From NCBI GenBank assembly GCA_947036815.1, contig CAMQRS010000010.1, positions 1 to 43,729 on the forward strand: 43,729 nucleotides of DNA, given 5' to 3'. Shown here in pieces: positions 7,022 to 16,183 of the stretch. The DNA comes from an uncultured Erysipelotrichaceae bacterium (lineage in GTDB: Bacteria > Bacillota_I > Bacilli_A > Erysipelotrichales > Erysipelotrichaceae). How positions within the stretch are numbered: position 1 is the first letter of the stretch; each line of letters opens with the position of its first letter. The position numbers and the translations under genes were made by a program. The notes under the pieces are model-generated. The model was not told where the DNA came from. It saw only the letters and a program-made list of their open reading frames with translations, and did not search any database.

Positions 7022-8352
7022 GAAATCCAGTGTGGACAATTTCTACATTAGCTCGATATTTAAAAAATAGTCTGGATAACGATACGCATATCCAGTCTAT
7101 TTTAGTAAATGGGGAAATAAGTAATTTCACTCGACATCGTAGTGGTCATTTATATTTTTCCTTAAAAGATCAAGGGGCTAGAATTAGCTGTGTTATGTTT
7201 TCTAGTCAAGCTAGTAAACTTAAAATACAACCTAGAGAAGGATTAAGAGTAATTGCACGCATTAAAGTATCTATGTATGAACCACAAGGGAATTTACAGT
7301 TGTATGTCATGGACATGCAAAGTGATGGAGTTGGAGATTTATATCTGGCTTTTGAACAACTTAAAGAAAAATTGAAAGCGCAAGGGCTTTTTAATATAGA
7401 GCATAAAAAAGAATTACCATTATATCCAAGAAATATCGCAATAGTATCTGCAAAAACAGGAGCGGCTATTCAAGATGTATTATCTATCATCTCTAGAAGA
7501 TGGCCGATTGCTGATGTACATGTGTATCCTACACTAGTACAAGGAGATAGTGCTGCACAAAATATAATACAACAATTGATGATTGCTGATGAAAATAAAC
7601 ACGATGTTATTTTACTCGTTCGAGGTGGAGGGAGTTTAGAAGATTTGTGGTGTTTTAATGATGAGCAATTATCTAAGGCTATATTTGATATGAATACATG
7701 CATAGTTAGCGGTGTAGGACACGAGAGTGATACAACGTTAGTAGATTATGTTAGTGATTTAAGAGCGCCTACACCAAGTGCTGCAGCTGAAATTGTGACG
7801 CCTGATATAGAAGAACTGAAGCAACATATGAATCAGTATGCACATAAAATGACTCATTTGATGAAGCAAAAAATGGTGAATAGTAAGCAATTGTTACAAT
7901 ATTATCAAGATAAGCCTTATTTTAATGATAGTGAATATTATATACAACAACAAAAAATGAGACTTATGATGGCGATACAAGGCTTATCAAAAATTGAGGG
8001 AATTCTTAATGAAACTCAATATCAATATTTATCGTTAAAGGATAGAATGTTTCATGTTGCTGATAAAATCTATATTAATAATAAAAATGATGTAGATGCT
8101 ATGAAAAATAAATTGACTGAATTAATCAATCAACAAATGATAAGACAACAAGTTAAGTTGGTTAAAAATATATCCTTAATGGATGCGTATAGCCCTTTAA
8201 AAGTATTGGAAAGGGGATATTCGATTGCGTTGTCTAAGGATAAAGCAATTAAAACGATTCAAACTGTAAGTATAAATGATCAAGTCGAAATACAAGTGCA
8301 TGACGGAATACTTGTAACACATGTAAAGGAGATTAAAAGCAATGGAAAATAA
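7018..8352 (+). CDS. xseA: Exodeoxyribonuclease VII large subunit
   Basis: Catalytic subunit of exonuclease VII, which degrades single-stranded DNA from both ends in repair. The N-terminal OB-fold domain carries VNGEISNFTRHRSGHLYFSL (about 28-47). The nuclease core has VRGGGSLEDLWCFND (about 201-215), SGVGHESDTTLVDYVSDLRA and the TPSAAAE motif. A long coiled-coil region follows, then the terminal VLERGYSIAL segment. The 444-residue length is standard. The ATG overlaps the nusB stop, and the 3' end overlaps xseB by 11 bases, consistent with the fixed pairing of the two subunits. Confidence 0.95.
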   Translation: MRNPVWTISTLARYLKNSLDNDTHIQSILVNGEISNFTRHRSGHLYFSLKDQGARISCVMFSSQASKLKIQPREGLRVIARIKVSMYEPQGNLQLYVMDMQSDGVGDLYLAFEQLKEKLKAQGLFNIEHKKELPLYPRNIAIVSAKTGAAIQDVLSIISRRWPIADVHVYPTLVQGDSAAQNIIQQLMIADENKHDVILLVRGGGSLEDLWCFNDEQLSKAIFDMNTCIVSGVGHESDTTLVDYVSDLRAPTPSAAAEIVTPDIEELKQHMNQYAHKMTHLMKQKMVNSKQLLQYYQDKPYFNDSEYYIQQQKMRLMMAIQGLSKIEGILNETQYQYLSLKDRMFHVADKIYINNKNDVDAMKNKLTELINQQMIRQQVKLVKNISLMDAYSPLKVLERGYSIALSKDKAIKTIQTVSINDQVEIQVHDGILVTHVKEIKSNGK

Positions 8353-8548
8353 TATTAAATTTAATGAAGCGATGCAACGTTTAGAAGGCATAGTATCGTT
8401 GTTAGAGAGAAATGAAATAGAGTTAGAAGAAGCAATGAAATTATTTGAAGAAGGATTAACATTAATAAACAATTGTGATTCACAATTAAATGGATTCGAA
8501 AATAAAGTTCAATCTTTATTAGAGGAATTTCAAAAAGGAGATGCTTAA
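8342..8548 (+). CDS. xseB: Exodeoxyribonuclease VII small subunit
   Basis: The 68-residue helical partner of XseA, needed for solubility and activity of exonuclease VII. The conserved FNEAMQRLEGIVSLLE and ELEEAMKLFEEG helices are present. It starts inside the end of xseA, and its stop shares a base with the ispA start (TAATG), so all three genes are translationally coupled. Confidence 0.93.
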   Translation: MENNIKFNEAMQRLEGIVSLLERNEIELEEAMKLFEEGLTLINNCDSQLNGFENKVQSLLEEFQKGDA

Positions 8549-9390
8549 TGGAACGTTTTGAGCAGTTCTTGGCTTCTGTTTTAAGCCATTGTTTTGATTC
8601 GACGATTAAAGAAGCGAGTTATTATTCTTTATTAGCTGGTGGAAAAAGAGTGAGACCAAGACTTTTGTTAGCTACTTTACAAGCATATGGAATTGATGAA
8701 GAAATTGGGTATCCAGCAGCATCAAGTATAGAGATGATTCATACATACTCTTTGATTCATGATGACTTACCAGCAATGGATAATGATACATTACGAAGAG
8801 GTAAACCTACTTGTCATGTGCAATTTAATGAAGGATTTGCGATATTAGCGGGAGATGCTTTATTGACTCACGCGTTTGAAGTACTTACTAATGCGACGTT
8901 CACTGATAAAATTAAAGTTGAATTAGTTCGTGAATTAGCAAGTCATGCAGGGTTAAATGGAATGATTTATGGACAAGAGTTGGATATTCTTAATGAAAAT
9001 AATATTTCATTAACACAAGATGAGTTAATGAAAATTCATAATTATAAAACGGGGTGTTTAATACAAATTCCATTAGTTATGGCTGCAATTATTGCGCAAC
9101 GTTATGAAGATATTAGCGTTTTGAGTTCTATAGGTAGAAAACTAGGATTATTATTTCAAGTACAAGATGATGTATTTGATGTGATAAAAACGAGTGAAGA
9201 ATTAGGTAAAAACGCATTAAGTGATGCAGAAAAACAAAAATGTACATATGTTACTTTATTGGGACAAGAAGCGTGTGAAGAGTTAATACATGCACTATAT
9301 GCTGAAATTTTAGAAGCATTAGAAAGTATCTCTTTTAATGCTCAGCCAGTAAAAGAAGTATTTGAATTTGTGTTAAAAAGAAATCATTAG
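8548..9390 (+). CDS. ispA: Polyprenyl (farnesyl/geranylgeranyl) diphosphate synthase
   Basis: Condenses isopentenyl diphosphate with allylic diphosphates to give farnesyl or geranylgeranyl diphosphate, the precursor for undecaprenyl and quinone chains. GGKRVRPRL (31-39) binds isopentenyl diphosphate. The first aspartate-rich motif HDDLPAMDND spans 71-80 with the insertion (DDxxxxD) typical of bacterial farnesyl diphosphate synthases, and the second is DDVFD at 207-211. GQELDIL is also present. At 280 residues it is slightly short, ending soon after the last helix. It is followed 11 bases later by dxs, also isoprenoid synthesis, as in Bacillus. Chain length cannot be read with confidence. Confidence 0.92.
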   Translation: MERFEQFLASVLSHCFDSTIKEASYYSLLAGGKRVRPRLLLATLQAYGIDEEIGYPAASSIEMIHTYSLIHDDLPAMDNDTLRRGKPTCHVQFNEGFAILAGDALLTHAFEVLTNATFTDKIKVELVRELASHAGLNGMIYGQELDILNENNISLTQDELMKIHNYKTGCLIQIPLVMAAIIAQRYEDISVLSSIGRKLGLLFQVQDDVFDVIKTSEELGKNALSDAEKQKCTYVTLLGQEACEELIHALYAEILEALESISFNAQPVKEVFEFVLKRNH

Positions 9391-9400
9391 AGGTGAGATT

Positions 9401-11269
9401 ATGAATTTGAAAGAAATAAAACAACCAGAGCAAATTAAAACATTATCAATACCTGAATTGAATGTTTTGTCGGCAGACATTAGGAAATTTTTAGTTCAAA
9501 GTATATCTAAGAGTGGTGGACATTTATCAAGTAATCTTGGAATTGTTGAATTATGTGTAGCGTTACATTATGTATTTGATTCACCTAAAGATAAAATGAT
9601 TTTTGATGTAGGTCATCAAAGTTATATTCATAAAATATTAACAGGTAGAATAGAAGGGTTTAAAACGTTACGTCAATTCGAAGGAATGTCTGGTTTTCAA
9701 AAAAGAGTAGAAAGTGAACACGATGTATGGGAAGCGGGACATTCTTCAACTTCTTTAAGTGCAGCACTAGGATTTGCGATTACTAGAGATTTAAATAATG
9801 AAACGAATCAAGTAATTCCTATTATAGGGGATGGAGCGTTAGCTAGTGGAATGTCATTTGAAGCGTTAAATCAAATAGGTAGTGAAAAAAGACCGATGAT
9901 TATTGTGTTTAATGATAATAATATGTCGATTTCAAATAATGTAGGAGCTTTTTCTACGGCATGTACAAGACTTAGAGCTTCTAAAAGTTATACATCATTA
10001 AAAAAGGATTTAAGTCGTACCTTGAATAAAAATAAATTAGGAGAACAACTTTTACATGTGATGAAAGATGTAAAAGATGGGATTAAAAATAGTGTAGTTG
10101 ATGCCTCTATTTTTAGTGAATTTGGATTGGATTATATAGGACCAGTAGATGGACATAATATTGATGAATTAATTAAAGTATTTGAATCATTAAAAGATCA
10201 TACTGCCCCTATCGTAGTTCATGTAATTACTCAAAAAGGAAAAGGCTACTCATATGCAGAAAAAGATCTTCAAGGCGATTGGCATGGAGTAGGTAAATTT
10301 AATGTAGAAACGGGACAATCATTGTCTTCGTTAGCATACAATCACTTAGATTGGAGTAGTGTGTTAAGTGAAAGTTTGATTCGTCTTGCAAAAGAAGATG
10401 AAAATATATTAGCGCTTACGCCTGCTATGAGTAAAGGAAGCAAGTTAGATAAATTTGCGAAATTGTATCCTGATCGTTTCTTTGATTGTGGAATTGCAGA
10501 AGAACATGCAATGACCTTAGCAGCGAGTTTAGCAATTTCTAAAAGACCTTTTATTAGTGTGTATTCTTCATTTTTACAACGTGCCATTGACCAAGTTAAT
10601 CACGATATAGCAAGAATGGATTTACCAGTGGTTATTGGTGTGGATCGTTCTCACCTAGTAGGAGAAGATGGAGAAACTCATCATGGAGTATTTGATATTT
10701 CGATGCTATACAGTACGCCAAATTTAATTATTAGTCAACCGATGAATGCGGATGAAGCACAAGATTTAATGTATACAGCATTCCGTCAGGAACATCCGTT
10801 CTTAATTCGTATTCCAAGAGGTAGTGTGGAGTATAAAGAAAAAGCATTTGAACAAATAGCAATAGGTTCATGGAGTGTACTTAAAACAGTACAAGATATG
10901 AAAGATATAAAAGTTATTGTAGTTACTTATGGAAGTGATGTAGAAAGAATATACCAAAAAGCATTAATTAATGAAACTCCAATATTAGTAGTGAATGCAA
11001 GGTTTATTAAACCAATAGATTATCGATGTGTAGATACCATTGCGCAAGCAAATTTACCTATCATTGTCTATGAATTAGATGTGCTACATGGTGGTTTATC
11101 AAGTGCGATACTTGAGTATTGTAATGATCAAAAATATTGTGTGAATCTGACACGTATGGGAATACAAGACCATTTTGTTGGCCATGGTTCTTTACCACAG
11201 TTAAAGAAGAAAGAGGGAATCGATATGAATAGTTTATTCGATCGAATCAATGAGGTAATACATGAGTAA
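9401..11269 (+). CDS. dxs: 1-deoxy-D-xylulose-5-phosphate synthase
   Basis: A thiamine diphosphate enzyme that joins pyruvate and glyceraldehyde-3-phosphate in the first step of the methylerythritol pathway to isoprenoids. The transketolase-like N-terminal half shows FDVGHQSYIHKILTGR (about 61-76), the thiamine/Mg site GDGALASGMSFEALN (about 145-159) and GPVDGHNIDEL. The second half has the catalytic FDCGIAEEHAMTLAASLA and GVDRSHLVGEDGETHHGVFD. The 622-residue length is normal. GAGGTGA precedes the ATG. The 3' end overlaps tlyA by 8 bases. The presence of dxs implies that the bacterium uses the methylerythritol rather than the mevalonate route. Confidence 0.95.
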   Translation: MNLKEIKQPEQIKTLSIPELNVLSADIRKFLVQSISKSGGHLSSNLGIVELCVALHYVFDSPKDKMIFDVGHQSYIHKILTGRIEGFKTLRQFEGMSGFQKRVESEHDVWEAGHSSTSLSAALGFAITRDLNNETNQVIPIIGDGALASGMSFEALNQIGSEKRPMIIVFNDNNMSISNNVGAFSTACTRLRASKSYTSLKKDLSRTLNKNKLGEQLLHVMKDVKDGIKNSVVDASIFSEFGLDYIGPVDGHNIDELIKVFESLKDHTAPIVVHVITQKGKGYSYAEKDLQGDWHGVGKFNVETGQSLSSLAYNHLDWSSVLSESLIRLAKEDENILALTPAMSKGSKLDKFAKLYPDRFFDCGIAEEHAMTLAASLAISKRPFISVYSSFLQRAIDQVNHDIARMDLPVVIGVDRSHLVGEDGETHHGVFDISMLYSTPNLIISQPMNADEAQDLMYTAFRQEHPFLIRIPRGSVEYKEKAFEQIAIGSWSVLKTVQDMKDIKVIVVTYGSDVERIYQKALINETPILVVNARFIKPIDYRCVDTIAQANLPIIVYELDVLHGGLSSAILEYCNDQKYCVNLTRMGIQDHFVGHGSLPQLKKKEGIDMNSLFDRINEVIHE

Positions 11270-12035
11270 AAGATTAGACCAAATATTATTAGAGGAGTAT
11301 GGTTTTACTTCAAGAACAGCAGCACAAAGTGCTATTCAAGAAGGATATATAAAAGTAAATGATAAGATAGTGAATAAGAAAAGTTTTGCAATAGAGGAAT
11401 CAGATAAGATAGATGTGATTCCAAGAGAGCATGAATTTGCATCACGTGCAGGGAATAAGTTATTTAATGCCCTAGAATATTTTAAAATTACACTAAAAGA
11501 TAAGGTTGTTATGGATATAGGAGCCTCTACTGGTGGATTTAGTGATGTATGTTTATATCATGAAGCAAGTTATGTATATGCCTTAGACAGCGGTACAGAC
11601 CAACTTGTTGAACGTTTGAAAAATCATCCAAAAGTAAAAAGTATGGAAGGCTTAAATGCTCGTTACTTAACTAGGGATATGTTTGATAAAAAAATAGATT
11701 TCATCTGTATGGATGTAAGTTTTATTTCGATTAAACTAATTATTGATAATTTAGTAAATGAAATTGATAAACCAATTGAAGGTGTATTTTTAATTAAACC
11801 TCAGTTCGAAGTAGGAAGAACATGGATAGGTAAGAATGGAATAGTGAAAGAAAAAAAAATTCATATAAAACTATTACAAGATTATATGGCATACTTTAAT
11901 GAAATAGGGTTACATGTCCAAGGATTGTGTAAATCTAGTGTCATAGGAAAAGATGGAAATCAAGAATACCTAATCCACGTATCTAGTGAATTGAAAAGCA
12001 GGAGCATTGATTGTGTTAAACTAGTGAAAGAGTAG
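11262..12035 (+). CDS. tlyA: TlyA-family rRNA 2'-O-methyltransferase (YqxC type)
   Basis: A 257-residue S4 plus FtsJ-fold protein of the hemolysin A/TlyA family. In Mycobacterium TlyA methylates 16S and 23S rRNA riboses; most Gram-positive homologues (YqxC) are less studied. The S4 RNA-binding domain is at about 1-60 (RLDQILLEEYGFTSRTAAQS). The S-adenosylmethionine motif VVMDIGASTGGFSDVCL follows at about 82-98. The later motifs MDVSFISI and LIKPQFEVGR hold the catalytic Asp and Lys of the FtsJ tetrad. It lies between dxs and recN as in Bacillus, except that argR, usually next, is missing. Confidence 0.9.
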   Translation: MSKRLDQILLEEYGFTSRTAAQSAIQEGYIKVNDKIVNKKSFAIEESDKIDVIPREHEFASRAGNKLFNALEYFKITLKDKVVMDIGASTGGFSDVCLYHEASYVYALDSGTDQLVERLKNHPKVKSMEGLNARYLTRDMFDKKIDFICMDVSFISIKLIIDNLVNEIDKPIEGVFLIKPQFEVGRTWIGKNGIVKEKKIHIKLLQDYMAYFNEIGLHVQGLCKSSVIGKDGNQEYLIHVSSELKSRSIDCVKLVKE

Positions 12036-12044
12036 AGGCAATAT

Positions 12045-13691
12045 ATGATTTGTAACATGTATGTGAAAAACTTTATATTAATTGATGAATTATCACTTGA
12101 TTTTACGAACCAATTTTCTTGTTTTAGTGGAGAAACTGGTGCAGGGAAGTCATTATTGATTGATGCTATAGCTTCGTTGTGTGGAGAAAAGACGTCACCC
12201 TCTTATATACAAAAAGGATCAGAAAAAGCGTTTATTGAAGCTACTATTCAAATACATAAATCACATCCGTCTTATGAAATTTTATCTGAAGCAGGATTCG
12301 AATTAGAAGATGACAGCTTTGTGATAAGTCGTGAGTTTAATATTCATAATAAAAGTGTAAATAAAATTAATTATCGAAATGTTACCTTGTCATTATTCAA
12401 GTCTGTGATGATTCATTTAGTGGATATTCATTCACAACATGATAATCAATATTTATTGAATAAGAAGCATCATCTTCACTTGTTAGATAATTATGTACAA
12501 GAAGAAGCGTTGCTAGCAGAAGTGAAACAAAAATATCAGGACTATGATAGTGCGAATAAGAAATTATCAAAACTACTGAATAAAGAAGAACAAGATGAAG
12601 ATTTAGATTATTTGAATTTCCAATTAGATGAAATTAATACACTTGATTTACAAGAAAATGAAGTGGAAGAGTTACAAACGAAAGAAAAGGAAATGTCTTC
12701 TTATGAAAAAGAAGTAGACATTATTAATGAAGCCGTTCAAAGTTTAAAAGGAATGGAAAATTATCAGATATATGAAAGTGCAAAAGCTCTTGAAAAATTA
12801 GAATCTCTTAAGTTGAAAGAGTATGCACAACAGTTATTAAATGCATATTACTTAATCGATGAACAGATAGAGTTAATGTCTTCTTATCAATCAAGTATGG
12901 AATTTAATGCGTATGAGTTTGATCAGATTCAGTTGCGTTTATTCGAAGTGAATAAACTGTTAAGAAAGCATGGTCCAACCTATACAGAGTTAGTAAAAAA
13001 TAAACATGATATTGAAGATAAAATATATGCTATTGTGAATGCTCAAGCTTGTATTGATCAGTTAACATTAACTGTAAATACATTATATAAAGAGTATACA
13101 TGTGTAGCACTTAACTTACAAAACAAAAGAAAAGAAAAAGCGTTGGAATTGCAAACACAAATTGAAATCCAATTAATTGATTTAAGTTTACCTGATGCAG
13201 TGTTTGTTATTCGATTTGATGAAAAAGAATCCAGTACAGGATTGGATCAAATTGAATTTATGATTTCAATGAACAAAGGGGAAAGTATAAAACCCTTAGC
13301 AAAAGTAGCCTCTGGAGGAGAACTTTCAAGGTTAATGCTAGGATTAAAAACTATATTCTCTCAATTGTCTAATGTAAATACTTTGATATTTGATGAAATT
13401 GACAATGGTGTGAGTGGACATGTAGCTTACATGATTGGGAAGAAAATGAATGCGATTGCTAAGTATAAGCAAGTCTTTTGCGTAACACACTTAGCACCTG
13501 TAGCTTGTTGGGCAAACCATCATTATTTAGTTGAAAAAACAACACAAGAAGATAAGACAATAAGTAATATAACATGTTTAAATGAAGAGCAAACAATTAC
13601 ACAATTAGCGATGATAACATTTGCTAAATTGAGTGAACAAGCATTATTAGCTAGTAAAGAATTATACGAATCTTGTATCAATGAAAAATAG
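12045..13691 (+). CDS. recN: DNA repair protein RecN
   Basis: An SMC-like ATPase recruited early to double-strand breaks. The Walker A GETGAGKS is at 29-36. A Q-loop and long coiled-coil arms rich in K and E (about 160-380) follow. The ABC signature VASGGELSRLMLGLK lies near 420-434 and Walker B TLIFDEIDNGVSG near 445-457, with the H-loop VTHLAP after it. The 548 residues are close to the usual 550-570. AGAGG precedes the ATG, which starts 10 bases after tlyA. A terminator at the stop codon closes the operon. Confidence 0.95.
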   Translation: MICNMYVKNFILIDELSLDFTNQFSCFSGETGAGKSLLIDAIASLCGEKTSPSYIQKGSEKAFIEATIQIHKSHPSYEILSEAGFELEDDSFVISREFNIHNKSVNKINYRNVTLSLFKSVMIHLVDIHSQHDNQYLLNKKHHLHLLDNYVQEEALLAEVKQKYQDYDSANKKLSKLLNKEEQDEDLDYLNFQLDEINTLDLQENEVEELQTKEKEMSSYEKEVDIINEAVQSLKGMENYQIYESAKALEKLESLKLKEYAQQLLNAYYLIDEQIELMSSYQSSMEFNAYEFDQIQLRLFEVNKLLRKHGPTYTELVKNKHDIEDKIYAIVNAQACIDQLTLTVNTLYKEYTCVALNLQNKRKEKALELQTQIEIQLIDLSLPDAVFVIRFDEKESSTGLDQIEFMISMNKGESIKPLAKVASGGELSRLMLGLKTIFSQLSNVNTLIFDEIDNGVSGHVAYMIGKKMNAIAKYKQVFCVTHLAPVACWANHHYLVEKTTQEDKTISNITCLNEEQTITQLAMITFAKLSEQALLASKELYESCINEK

Positions 13692-13719
13692 GACGTTGCC
13701 ATTGGCAATGTCCTATTTT
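13690..13719 (+). terminator. recN operon terminator
   Basis: AGGACGTTGCC (13690-13700) pairs with GGCAATGTCCT (13704-13714), one G-U pair, loop ATT, then ATTTTA. The stem overlaps the recN stop codon. Confidence 0.8.
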
Positions 13720-13874
13720 ATATATGGGTAGGAAGTAATCATGATCAAGAATAAATGGTACAATAATTAATATTCTTTATTGTGTTAGAACGTATAACCA
13801 TGATGTAATGAATTAGGCTCATTATTTTTAATGGTTACATAGCAGTTGTGTATACTAGTTAAGGAGGTAATAAT

Positions 13875-14840
13875 ATGATCAAAAAGTTAGGTATATGTAT
13901 GATCCTATGTACATGCTCTCTAGTGAGTGTATATGCTGGAGAAAACGTTATATTAGGTGGAGATAGTGTAGGGATAGCAGCTAAGTATGATGGAGTATTA
14001 GTCAGTGGATTTTATGATATACATCAAAATGGTACATCTTACAACAATAAAGAAGTATTGGAAGTGAATGATTTGATTACTAAGGTAGGAACTACTAAGA
14101 TAAATAATTTAAAAGAGTTCCAAGAACAATTACAAATACAAACGAATAGTAATCAAGTAGAAGTCTCGTATTATCGTGACAATGCATTGACTACATCTAC
14201 GATTCATTGCGTGAGTGAACAATCATTCAGTTGTGGTTTATATATGAAAGATCAAGTGAATGGAATTGGAACTATAACCTATTATGATGAACAAGAAAAT
14301 ATATATGCCGCATTGGCACATAATATAGTAATAGAGAATAATGAATACCTACAAAATGGTAATATATATAGTGCGAATATTCACTCTATCAATATTGGAA
14401 ATAATGACACAGTAGGTTCTAAAAATGGAATGATTGACTACAATCAAGACATGGGTAATTTAGAACTAAATAATGAATATGGAATATATGGAGAATTAGA
14501 AGTATCAGTACAAGGTACACAGGTGGAAACAGCCGGTTTAGATGACATAAAAGTTGGGGAAGCCTTAATATATACAGTCATTGAAGGAGACGTTGTAGAG
14601 AGTTTTAGCATAGATATACAAGAGATTGAATTAAATGATGAAATGCAATTCATATTTAAAGTAACAGATACAGACTTAATAGATAAGTGTGGTGGAATCA
14701 TTCAAGGAATGTCTGGTTCACCGATAGTCCAAAACAATAAACTCGTAGGCGCAGTTTCACATGTAGCTGTGAATGATCCTACAAGAGGATATGGAGTGTT
14801 TATTGGTAATATGTTAAACACTGCTGATAGTATAGATTAA
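13875..14840 (+). CDS. spoIVB: SpoIVB-type peptidase (sporulation signalling, S55)
   Basis: In Bacillus, SpoIVB is made in the forespore under SigG, crosses into the intermembrane space and cleaves SpoIVFA so that pro-SigK is activated in the mother cell. A signal peptide covers residues 1-21. A PDZ-like domain (about 35-115) includes YNNKEVLEVNDLITKVGTTK. The peptidase domain has the catalytic-histidine context YAALAHN (His149) and the serine motif GMSGSPIVQNNKLVGAVSHV (catalytic Ser280 by analogy with GxSG), followed by the family's VNDPTRGYGVFI. At 321 residues it is shorter than the Bacillus protein (about 425), mainly at the N-terminus. AAGGAGG precedes the start. It follows recN as in Bacillus, but the usual next gene, spo0A, is absent here. 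I could not assign a SigG promoter with confidence. Confidence 0.9.
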   Translation: MIKKLGICMILCTCSLVSVYAGENVILGGDSVGIAAKYDGVLVSGFYDIHQNGTSYNNKEVLEVNDLITKVGTTKINNLKEFQEQLQIQTNSNQVEVSYYRDNALTTSTIHCVSEQSFSCGLYMKDQVNGIGTITYYDEQENIYAALAHNIVIENNEYLQNGNIYSANIHSINIGNNDTVGSKNGMIDYNQDMGNLELNNEYGIYGELEVSVQGTQVETAGLDDIKVGEALIYTVIEGDVVESFSIDIQEIELNDEMQFIFKVTDTDLIDKCGGIIQGMSGSPIVQNNKLVGAVSHVAVNDPTRGYGVFIGNMLNTADSID

Positions 14841-14885
14841 TGGATAAAAGATAGTGTTTAATACAATCACTTTATAAACAAATAA

Positions 14886-14937
14886 AAAGCAGTAATTTAT
14901 TGTTCAATCACAATGAATTACTGCTTTCTTTTTTCTT
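14886..14937. terminator. spoIVB terminator
   Basis: AAAGCAGTAATT (14886-14897) pairs perfectly with AATTACTGCTTT (14916-14927), with an inner ATTG/CAAT helix and a T-rich tail on the plus strand. It may also serve the convergent minus-strand cassette. Confidence 0.85.
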
Positions 14938-14942
14938 AAACG

Positions 14943-14968
14943 AAGTATCACAATTATTTGTGATACTT
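14943..14968. terminator. Second hairpin, probably terminating the minus-strand cassette
   Basis: AAGTATCACAA (14943-14953) and TTGTGATACTT (14958-14968) form a perfect 11-bp inverted repeat about 57 bases beyond the end of the minus-strand cassette. The tails are not strongly T-rich, so its role as a terminator is moderate. Confidence 0.5.
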
Positions 14969-15024
14969 ATCTATCAAAAGTAATTTCATGGAATTCATCC
15001 ATTATTTTTTATGTGTTCATCTAT

Positions 15025-15432
15025 CTATTCTGTGATTCCTAATTCTTGATTTATTTTTTCAATACTATAACTAAGTGCTCCTGTATTTTTCGTTGAATCT
15101 ATCATAATTTCATAAAAATTATCAGCAACTTCTGCATTAATATCATGATAAGATTGGTAAAAAATTGCAGCTTTATAATAATCTGCTACTGCTAAACACT
15201 CGTTCATTCTCTTAGTTACTTCTACATCCGCTACTCGATGATAATCGGTTTGTGTTAGCAATACCTTATAGTTTTCATCCATAATGGCATTTACGAAATC
15301 ATCTTCGTCTAAATAATACGAATCATTATTTAGATAGGTTATACCGGTCCAAAAAATATTCACTATTAAAACAAAGGAAACTAAAAATAATACAATATCT
15401 ATTTTTGATGCTTTCTTTAATTTGTTAAACAT
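15025..15432 (-). CDS. Membrane-anchored hypothetical protein, third gene of zinc-ribbon cassette
   Basis: 135 residues that I do not recognise as a known family. It has a short basic N-terminus (MFNKLKKASK), one transmembrane segment (about 12-33) and an acidic, Tyr-rich outer domain of about 100 residues with predicted helices. Unlike its two upstream neighbours it lacks an N-terminal zinc ribbon. Its ribosome site GGGGTGAT lies inside the end of the broken upstream gene, and its first 8 bases overlap that gene, so it was once translationally coupled. Downstream hairpins at 14886-14968 close the unit. Function unknown; being linked to zinc-ribbon membrane proteins suggests an envelope-sensing or secretion-associated role, which is speculation. 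Confidence 0.6.
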   Translation of the reverse strand: MFNKLKKASKIDIVLFLVSFVLIVNIFWTGITYLNNDSYYLDEDDFVNAIMDENYKVLLTQTDYHRVADVEVTKRMNECLAVADYYKAAIFYQSYHDINAEVADNFYEIMIDSTKNTGALSYSIEKINQELGITE

Positions 15433-16182
15433 TTTCTATCACCCCTTCTAATAATTTAGTTTCCATCTCGCGTGGAGTCAGTGTCCAAAAATCATTTACA
15501 GTTTCTTCATCTAAAATAAAATATTGTTGGAGTAAAGCCAGAATATTATCCTGCATTTTATAAATACTAGCTAGATGAGTTGTACTAAACATTGAGTCAT
15601 CATCATATTCATCTTGATGACTAACCGTAGATAAATACGTTATAGATTGAGTTAAATTTTCAACCGATTTTTCTAACTCAGTTTCTTCACTTTTACTTAA
15701 CTCTATTATCTCATCCCACTGCACTAACGTAGTTAACGCAAAAAAATATTCATCTGTTGCTCTGTTAACTTTATAATAATGATCGAAATTGTCATTACTA
15801 AATAATCTATTACTACTGTATAGGTACGAAAATTCTGAAAACTTTTCTTGCTCTTCTAAAGAATCTAATTCCATCATTATTTCTTCTTCATTTATTGCGA
15901 CATGAATAGTGATTGCCCAATCACTAAATGTATCTACTTTCATATTCACAAAAAGAACTGCTAAATTCAATGCAAATATAATAGCGATTAATGTGATTTT
16001 AATTGTTTTATGCTTAAATCTATCAGTTTCTTCTATTACACCTTCTTTTGTTGCGCTAAAGTCTTCTTAATATTGCGACATTTCTTCACGATGTTGTTTA
16101 AAATAAACATTTTCTTTACCGCAGAATGGACAAAAAGGCGCATCCATCAATAAATTAGCTCCACAGTTAGTACATTTCTTAT
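15425..16182 (-). pseudogene. Broken zinc-ribbon membrane protein (lost start codon, in-frame stop)
   Basis: Reading the minus strand from 16180 gives KKCTNCGANLLMDAPFCPFC, a CxxC-CxxC zinc ribbon like that of the next gene. The frame then meets a TAA at 16067-16069 and continues unchanged through a transmembrane segment (KITLIAIIFALNLAVLFV) and an acidic outer domain to the stop at 15425. Where the ATG should be, the sequence is AT followed directly by AAGAAA, correctly spaced after GAGGAG, so a one-base deletion appears to have removed the start codon. Restored, the product would be about 252 residues, matching its 255-residue neighbour. The part from 15970 downward remains open and could be translated only from an internal start without a convincing ribosome site. 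Confidence 0.7.
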
Positions 16183-16183
16183 A

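Noticed and set aside
13801-13860. SigG or SigE promoter before spoIVB
   Set aside because: TATACTA-like bases occur at 13851-13857, but no matching upstream element at the right distance could be found.
15425-15970. The 181-codon frame as a complete gene
   Set aside because: It has no convincing ribosome site and begins inside a transmembrane segment; the upstream in-frame zinc ribbon shows it is the lower part of a broken gene.
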